DNA of 64,000 nucleotides, taken from an uncultured Acetatifactor sp. (GTDB lineage Bacteria; Bacillota; Clostridia; Lachnospirales; Lachnospiraceae). The notes below the pieces were generated by a model that had not been told where the DNA came from, did no database searches, and was given only the letters and a program-made list of their open reading frames with translations. Below, in pieces: positions 58,304 through 64,000 of this stretch. Position 1 is the stretch's first letter, and each line of letters begins with the position of its first letter. A program made the translations under genes and the position numbers. The stretch covers positions 1 through 64,000 of the forward strand of contig CANQOL010000014.1 in assembly GCA_947625475.1 (NCBI GenBank), given 5' to 3'.

Positions 58304-61300
58304 TCAGGAGGAAAATCTTTCCTCCTTTCTTCGCGATTTTCTATACAAGAGAAGTCCTGCTAAGGCTGTTGCGAACAGGCCCCCCAAAATATACAGTCTG
58401 GTGCCGGCGCCGCCGGTCATAGGAAGAGAATAGCCTTCCTTGGAGGTGTTTGTGATCTTGATCGTTCCTCCGTTTGCAAGTCCGTCCGTATTGTTTTCAC
58501 TGTAGTTCACAGTGTAGGATCCGATCAGGTTTTCTCCCTCTGAGCCGCTGTCAGCATACACGGATATTTCTTTCACATAGTACGCATACTGATATCGCAC
58601 ATTGTCTTTCACCTCGCTTCGGAGAAGCGTAAGGTCTACAACATCTCCCGATTTCCATTTCCACAGCCAATTCCCCTCGCTGTCCTTCTCCGGAGTGATT
58701 TCATAAGTACCCATCAGCACATCGCCAGGTCGTACATCCGGTTCTGTGGGGGATTCGCCCGGGTTTGTGGGACTTGTTGCAGTCACACTTACAATTACCC
58801 AGTTATTCTTATCACCTGTGTTTGCCTGTATATATAAATCTGTATCCTCTGTCAATGTAAAGCAAATCTTATAAAACCCATCTTCTCCGCTGTTCTCACT
58901 ATGACTTAAATTGTTGTCAGGCTTATCGTTACTCACATTTAGCTCGGTTATGTTTTTACCCCAGGTTTCATAATACCAAGTATACCGTAACGTAATCGTG
59001 ATTTTCTGTCCCACTAAATTAGTATCAAAGGTTCTATAATAAAACATGCTGTTATCATTTATTCTGCTAAAGACAACCCTGGGCACACCTTCTTCCTTAG
59101 GTGGCGATTGATTATCGTGATCCTTGATATTCCACTCAATAAAACCTCCTCCATCACCTCCTATATCCGTTCCCCCTGAGGTTTCTCCCTCATTCGGATC
59201 TGTCACTGCCTCTGACGAAACTGTCCTTCGGTACAGTTCAAACCTTACCTTACCGGTACTTTGATTTATCTTGGCTCCGTCAAGGCTCAGCCATTCCTTT
59301 TCCACCTCCAGCTCCGGCAGCTTCTCGTTGGCACAGTAAACCACCTGCGGCTGCAGTGTCAGGTCAACTGCTCCTAAGCTTTCCCAACCTTCCGGCCTCG
59401 AACTTTCCAACACAGTCTTATCCGAGAACTGGAAATAGTAAGGGATTTTCGGTTCCGGGATCTCATAGCCAACGGGGGCCACTTCCTCTATCACATAGTA
59501 CAGCGTGTTGGGGGCAAAATCAAAATCTGAAGATTCTGAGTCCTTTTTGTCCCTTATTACAAAGCTTCCGTTTTCGTCCGTCTCATACACCTGCCCCGTG
59601 TCAACCCACTCGGCGGTAGTGCTGTCATAGCGATATAACCGGAACTTCGCTCCCTGCAAAACCGTGCCGTAATCCTTACTGTCCACTTTGTAAAAGGTAT
59701 AAGATCCTTTCATGGACACGCCCGCCGAGAACGACGCACTCTCATATTGCTTATTAAAAGGCACATCGCTTGTGGACTTCGACACTCCTTCCAGCGTTGC
59801 AATATTATTGCCGCTTACCCACAGACGAGTCTCATTCCCTTCTGTTGATGTAAAAATGTCATATTCCTCATCTGTTGCGTTTGTATCCTTCGCCGACACG
59901 GTATATTCATACTCAAAAACCAGCGCCACTCCATCCGGAATTACAGCCTTAATTATATAATAGTCTTTTCCGGTATTCCATTGTTCCTGCGTGGTATCAA
60001 TGCTGTATGTCCAGCTCCAGCAGCCCTCGCCCTGTCCCATCGGCACCTGGCGGTCGCTGGCCTTCAGCTTTCCAAACTCATCCCGGATCGGCTGGCCGCT
60101 TTCATCCACCTCCGCATACCAAAGCTTCACATTTGCAGGCATCAGCAAAGCACTGAACGCGATATTTCCGTTAGCCCGCTGCAAGTGCAGTTCATCTGTC
60201 AATGTTAATGTGTCTGCTCCTTCCAGCAAATCCTCGCCTTCCGGATTGATATCCACATGGAACATCAGCCTTCGGTTGCCGTTATCCCACACACTCAATT
60301 CACTGCTTCCATTTGCACGATAATTTCCAAATTTATCCAGGATTACCTCTTCTGGCGGCTTGACCGTCACCTCCTGCTTCTGACGATCTGTCTCCGGCAC
60401 AGCCTGGCTCTTCGAGAACTTCACACTGACGCTGTTTTCGTATTGCCCCACATAATCCTGCTTTGTATTTAACTGCTTCGATATCTTTTCTGCTTCCGCA
60501 TCCGTCAAAACGCAGTCATAATTGATCCAAAGTTCTTTTCCCGCCTGGAACCAATCCGGCCTGACGGCGTCCTCCTTTAAACTGAGAATCAATAAAACCT
60601 CTTGCCCCGTATACTGACTGCCCGACAAATCAAAGATATCCTGCAGAATTCCCGACGCATCCGTAATCGCACCTGTCTCTTCGTTCCACGTCAGCTCTGC
60701 CTTCTTATAATCCGCTGTAACCAGCGTAAGCTTTTCCAGCTCCACACCAGCTGGCAATGTATCAAGCACCTCCAGATAGGTCTGACCCTCCTGCACGATC
60801 ACTCTGACTCTCCAGTTCAGCCTGTATTTGCCATCCTCTCCGCGTTCCAGCGTCTTCTGATTGTCCGCCTCACTGCTGTTTCCGTCTGTCTTAACCACAT
60901 TCCTCCGGAATTCATAGGGAGCCCATTTTTCCTTGCCCTCAACATCCACCTTGTTTCTAAAGGTTTTATCCTTTGTAACGCCTGCTGTTTCCGCGGTGGA
61001 TTCATACGTAATTACCAGGGTCTGTTCCTCTTCTCCACCCGCCAGGCCATTGACAAAATCAAAGGAGAAGCCTATGAACTGCATGGACGCCAATTCCTCC
61101 GGAGATTTACTCGACAACTCCGCATATGTGGATTCTACCTCTATCCACGTATAATACCATTGATTCTCCGGGTCAGGCTTTCCCCACTCATAATATTTCA
61201 CCCGTAACTTCTGCTCTGCCGTGGTGCCCACACCGCTAGTAAACCACTCCTCACCGGCGAGAGCATTCTTCAGAGCCTCCACCTGACTCCATGTCATATA

Positions 61301-63679
61301 ATGATCCAGTCTGCTGCTCTCACCTCCGTTTGCCGTGACATCCAGCCTGTCTGTGACCGTCACTGCATCCTGGCCCTCTCCGGGAGCAGGGAATCCTCCC
61401 CGAGGCACCTTTACGGAAACCTTCCACTGAATCACAGTTTTTGTATCGTCCGGGGTTATTTCCGAAACCTCTTTTTCCACTTCTCCAGCCGTCACCGTCA
61501 CCTGCGCGCTGACCGTTCCGCCGTCAAATTCCGCAGTATTCTCGAATACATTATCTCCCCAATGCAGTTTGCTTTGATCCACCTTCGTGCGGAACTTGAT
61601 ATCATAACACTGTGTATTTGCCGCCTCTCCTTCCGGCGCGTCAAACTGGATTGTCTTTCCCCCTTCCACCCAGTGCCAATTTGCATTCGGGCTGATACTA
61701 AACGAATCCACCACCATCTGAGCAAACATGGGATCGGAAAGCGTCTTTCCTGCTATATCCTTTTTGTCTTCATTAACTCGGATCGTCCACTCGATCTCAC
61801 TGGTGCTTTCATCGTACTGACCGGACTTGCCAAAAGCCTTTTTCTCCACAGTCACACCGATCTCTTCATCATCCTTTACCTTGCCGCCAGGTATGCCATT
61901 ATCCGACTGCACCGTAACCGAGTTGTTGACCGTCTCCCGTTCAAACCCTTCCGGAAGTTCCTCCAGCTGATAAGTGTAGGTGATAACATACGCCTCTCTC
62001 TCTCCTAACTGAGGCAGCGTCCCGGACAGCTTCCCGTCGGCACCCACGCGCATACCGTTTTCCACCAAAGTTCTGTCGCCGTAAGGATTATTCCACTCGT
62101 TGACCGCCGTCTTTTCTACCTTTACGGTGCCCGTCTGCTCCCCAAGCAGCTCCAGTGTAGAGGGATTCAAAATGTCGGACAGATCAATATTTCCGGGAGT
62201 CCCCTTCTGAGACGACACTGTAACCGTATAGGTTAAGACATTATTTGCACTGTCATAGGAACCGGATTTTGCCACATGAATATCATACGCCGCCGTCTCG
62301 CTCTCATCCGGGTAGGTGATGTGTCCCGGTTCCCATTCCACGGTCAGATCCTCAGTATAATAATGGAGTTTGCCCGTCTCCTTGTCGTAACCGCTCTTAT
62401 CCAGCTCACAGTCAAACTGCAGGAAGCATTCCATCTTCTCAACTATAGACCCAGACAGCGCAGTCTCAACGTAACCCTCATCCCACACTATATCGATATA
62501 CCACTGGCCCGTTGCATCCTCTACAAATTTGGCCCTAAATCCTACATTTCCCCCTTCGTCCTTCGCCTCAAAAAATCCGCCGTAATCTTGCTGCATTTTC
62601 AGCAGCCCCTGCGTGGGATACATGCCGTCCGGCAAAGTCAATTTATAGTGCCGCCCATCCTGCACGACCTGATTTGGATCAACGGAAAATGTAAACGTCA
62701 TTCCCGCCTCGTAAAAATCTTCCGTAGAATTGAACCTGGCGTCCGCTATCTTCAAATTATATTTTTCGTGGGTCAGCGGTGTTGCCGCCTCCTTATACTC
62801 CAAGAAAATGTTGCTCATCCTAGAGTTTCTGAACGCTTCTTCCTCGTCAAAGATCTCCGCATCGTATTCCGGCACATCTCCGCCAGCCACGTCTCCCCAG
62901 GTCACATCACCCCCGGAGACCTCCCTCGGAGCCGCAGCCGGTGCTCCGGCATACGGACTTCCGCCCGTCGGCGCCGCATTATTGCCTGACACGTCACCGC
63001 CGGACACATCGCCGCCAGAAACGTCATTGCCCGAAACATCATTGTCTGACACATCCCCGGCGGATGCACTACTGCTGTACGCAGGATATGACTCAGGCTG
63101 GCTCCCCGGTACTTCGTCCTCCTGCCGGCTCTTTTGCTCGTTCAGCCACTCTTCCAGCATCTGACGGATCTTCGCATCATCCATTTCAATCAGGCGGACT
63201 CCCAGCTGAATAGGAGAATCGCCCGATTCCGCCATCTCCACATTTCCCGTCTCCACCGGCTCCGCCGTCCTCGGCTGCAGGCACTCCGCCCCATGTATAT
63301 GCTCCGTCTGCATACAGATCAGGGTGTCCAGCTTGTAGCAGTCCGCCCCGTGCACATGCTCATCCAGCCCGCAGTAATACACGGGCTCCGGCTCCGCCTG
63401 GGGATAGCAGGCGTCCGTGTGGACATGGGCCTCCAGGCCGCAGCTGTAGATCCAGCCGCCTGTTTCTTCGTCGTAGAGGGGATTGCACTGGGCCGTGTGG
63501 GTGTGGGCCTCCAGGCCGCAGACAGGCTCCTGGCTCAGGGTGATAGCGGGCAGGATCAGCATATAGCTGGTGATAAACACCACCACCGCCGCCATGGCGG
63601 TGAGGGCGCCGTGCCATATTCTCTTTTTCCCGTGGCGCTTCAAAAAGGCTTCCGCGCGCTTACGATATGTATGTTCCAT
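58304..63679 (-). CDS. Giant LPMTG tip adhesin of the pilus
   Basis: The 1791-aa protein has a long basic start and signal helix (AMAAVVVFITSYMLILPAIT). Four Cys-His repeats lie at residues 54-133 (CGLEAHTHTAQC, CGLEAHVHTDAC, CGLDEHVHGADC, CMQTEHIHGAEC) and a DVSGG-type linker at ~208-270. About 1400 residues of beta-sandwich Cna-B/collagen-binding-like domains follow, with an E-box (LYYVIEEVAPVGYEIP). The sorting signal LPMTGGAGTRLYILGG ends in RKSRRKEERFSS. It is probably the adhesive tip, added first to the shaft. AAGGGG lies seven bases before the ATG. The signal peptidase gene lies 48 bases upstream. Confidence 0.88.
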   Translation of the reverse strand: MEHTYRKRAEAFLKRHGKKRIWHGALTAMAAVVVFITSYMLILPAITLSQEPVCGLEAHTHTAQCNPLYDEETGGWIYSCGLEAHVHTDACYPQAEPEPVYYCGLDEHVHGADCYKLDTLICMQTEHIHGAECLQPRTAEPVETGNVEMAESGDSPIQLGVRLIEMDDAKIRQMLEEWLNEQKSRQEDEVPGSQPESYPAYSSSASAGDVSDNDVSGNDVSGGDVSGGDVSGNNAAPTGGSPYAGAPAAAPREVSGGDVTWGDVAGGDVPEYDAEIFDEEEAFRNSRMSNIFLEYKEAATPLTHEKYNLKIADARFNSTEDFYEAGMTFTFSVDPNQVVQDGRHYKLTLPDGMYPTQGLLKMQQDYGGFFEAKDEGGNVGFRAKFVEDATGQWYIDIVWDEGYVETALSGSIVEKMECFLQFDCELDKSGYDKETGKLHYYTEDLTVEWEPGHITYPDESETAAYDIHVAKSGSYDSANNVLTYTVTVSSQKGTPGNIDLSDILNPSTLELLGEQTGTVKVEKTAVNEWNNPYGDRTLVENGMRVGADGKLSGTLPQLGEREAYVITYTYQLEELPEGFERETVNNSVTVQSDNGIPGGKVKDDEEIGVTVEKKAFGKSGQYDESTSEIEWTIRVNEDKKDIAGKTLSDPMFAQMVVDSFSISPNANWHWVEGGKTIQFDAPEGEAANTQCYDIKFRTKVDQSKLHWGDNVFENTAEFDGGTVSAQVTVTAGEVEKEVSEITPDDTKTVIQWKVSVKVPRGGFPAPGEGQDAVTVTDRLDVTANGGESSRLDHYMTWSQVEALKNALAGEEWFTSGVGTTAEQKLRVKYYEWGKPDPENQWYYTWIEVESTYAELSSKSPEELASMQFIGFSFDFVNGLAGGEEEQTLVITYESTAETAGVTKDKTFRNKVDVEGKEKWAPYEFRRNVVKTDGNSSEADNQKTLERGEDGKYRLNWRVRVIVQEGQTYLEVLDTLPAGVELEKLTLVTADYKKAELTWNEETGAITDASGILQDIFDLSGSQYTGQEVLLILSLKEDAVRPDWFQAGKELWINYDCVLTDAEAEKISKQLNTKQDYVGQYENSVSVKFSKSQAVPETDRQKQEVTVKPPEEVILDKFGNYRANGSSELSVWDNGNRRLMFHVDINPEGEDLLEGADTLTLTDELHLQRANGNIAFSALLMPANVKLWYAEVDESGQPIRDEFGKLKASDRQVPMGQGEGCWSWTYSIDTTQEQWNTGKDYYIIKAVIPDGVALVFEYEYTVSAKDTNATDEEYDIFTSTEGNETRLWVSGNNIATLEGVSKSTSDVPFNKQYESASFSAGVSMKGSYTFYKVDSKDYGTVLQGAKFRLYRYDSTTAEWVDTGQVYETDENGSFVIRDKKDSESSDFDFAPNTLYYVIEEVAPVGYEIPEPKIPYYFQFSDKTVLESSRPEGWESLGAVDLTLQPQVVYCANEKLPELEVEKEWLSLDGAKINQSTGKVRFELYRRTVSSEAVTDPNEGETSGGTDIGGDGGGFIEWNIKDHDNQSPPKEEGVPRVVFSRINDNSMFYYRTFDTNLVGQKITITLRYTWYYETWGKNITELNVSNDKPDNNLSHSENSGEDGFYKICFTLTEDTDLYIQANTGDKNNWVIVSVTATSPTNPGESPTEPDVRPGDVLMGTYEITPEKDSEGNWLWKWKSGDVVDLTLLRSEVKDNVRYQYAYYVKEISVYADSGSEGENLIGSYTVNYSENNTDGLANGGTIKITNTSKEGYSLPMTGGAGTRLYILGGLFATALAGLLLYRKSRRKEERFSS
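62870..63058 (-). repeat. DVSGG-type coding repeats in the tip adhesin
   Basis: Codons for GDVSGNDVSGGDVSGGDVSG and later EVSGGDVTWGDVAGGDVP form a 15-bp-period repeat. It is a flexible Gly/Asp/Ser linker between the Cys-His region and the folded domains. Repeats of this kind change number easily. Confidence 0.7.
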
Positions 63680-63727
63680 GTAAGCACCCCTTTTCCCCGT
63701 TTACAACAGAGCAAAGCCGGTTGACAG

Positions 63728-64000
63728 TTACCGGATCCGGCCGATCTCATCCAGCGGCCAGACCTTGAAAATCAGTTTTCCCACGATCTGTTCCTCCGCC
63801 ACACATCCAACGGAGGTGTTGCGGGAGTCCACGGACACGCTGCGGTGGTCTCCCATGACGAAGTAGCGGCTGTCAGGCACCTGGTAGGGCAGCTCTATAT
63901 TGCAGTCCCCCAGGGCCCGGTCCTGCAGGTAAGGCTCATCCAGCAGGACGTCGTTCACATATACATTGCCCTCTTCGTCTATATTCACCCAGTCTCCGGG
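63728..64000 (-). CDS. Signal peptidase I, C-terminal part (cut by the window edge)
   Basis: The visible 90 residues begin PGDWVNIDEEGNVYVNDVLL and contain the family box GDHRSVSVDSRNTS and the C-terminal GKLIFKVWPLDEIGRI. These match boxes D and E of type I signal peptidases. The catalytic Ser and Lys boxes lie beyond position 64000. It is the first visible gene of the pilus operon and probably processes the pilin precursors. Pilus loci in Firmicutes often carry their own signal peptidase. Confidence 0.88.
   Translation of the reverse strand, partial: PGDWVNIDEEGNVYVNDVLLDEPYLQDRALGDCNIELPYQVPDSRYFVMGDHRSVSVDSRNTSVGCVAEEQIVGKLIFKVWPLDEIGRIR

Noticed and set aside
58304-58310. G10 tract as a frame switch at the end of the tip adhesin
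   Set aside because: The adhesin stop codon lies before the tract in the reading direction, and the sorting signal with its charged tail is complete, so tract length cannot change this protein.
62870-63058. Repeat array in the tip adhesin as a CRISPR or recombination hot spot
   Set aside because: It is in frame and encodes a Gly/Asp/Ser linker common in surface proteins. It is reported as a coding repeat only.

Overview
The window looks like chromosomal DNA of a gut Firmicute, most likely a Lachnospiraceae-type Clostridium relative. The evidence is a Firmicute-style core gene set (greA-lysS, murA, DnaE-type polymerase, SAM-I riboswitch on metK, BirA with an N-terminal helix-turn-helix), strong AGGAGG ribosome sites, sigma-A promoters, and LPxTG surface proteins with Cys-His repeats of the kind common in that family. 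The core is GC-rich, with intergenic stretches that often carry short locus-specific tandem repeats.

Positions 1-6476 are an AT-richer accessory block, all on the minus strand: the maintenance end of an integrated conjugative element or plasmid. It holds two small unknown genes, parA, parB, a RepA_N-type initiator with six 13-bp iterons spaced exactly 23 bp inside its coding region, three unknown genes, a PcfB/DUF3801 protein, and a TraG/VirD4 coupling gene cut short after its N-terminal membrane region. The block ends next to the 3' end of lysS, where a terminator hairpin and three 11-bp direct repeats sit.

Positions 6477-28188 are housekeeping genes, all minus strand: argF-birA-DUF6145-dusB-unknown-greA-lysS; nfeD and an SPFH protein; an SH3/SleB-type wall hydrolase; proC; a SpoU/TrmH methyltransferase; pfkA; dnaE with a long Gly/Gln-rich linker; metK under a complete SAM-I riboswitch; murA; a LysM-G5-M23 wall peptidase; a flavin reductase; and a coiled-coil membrane protein.

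Positions 28189-50961 are mixed in strand: a lipoprotein 5'-nucleotidase, a small alarmone synthetase, an 88-aa unknown protein, a hemolysin-III/PAQR protein, galE and a UDP-sugar pyrophosphorylase, an LRR-MoxR-VWA cluster, a polysaccharide deacetylase, dGTPase, an XRE regulator, carB, DegV, an alpha/beta hydrolase, TspO, an epimerase and a helical-bundle protein. This region has two unusual non-coding features. One is a ~72-nt leader element found almost unchanged directly upstream of both the 88-aa gene and tspO. The other is a tandem duplication of a ~210-bp unit that looks like a type I antitoxin RNA with degraded toxin ends.

Positions 51070-64000 hold a membrane GGDEF protein, a 4Fe-4S protein, and a sortase-assembled pilus operon (minus strand): signal peptidase I (running off the right edge), a 1791-aa LPMTG tip adhesin, a major pilin with LPTTG, a class C sortase, an LPKTG minor pilin and a second sortase. 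The major pilin is split by a run of seven G immediately after its signal peptide. As read here it is out of frame; five or eight G would restore it. A second run of ten G lies in the spacer just upstream. The pilus is therefore a strong candidate for phase variation by slipped-strand mispairing, and it is the most interesting system in the window.
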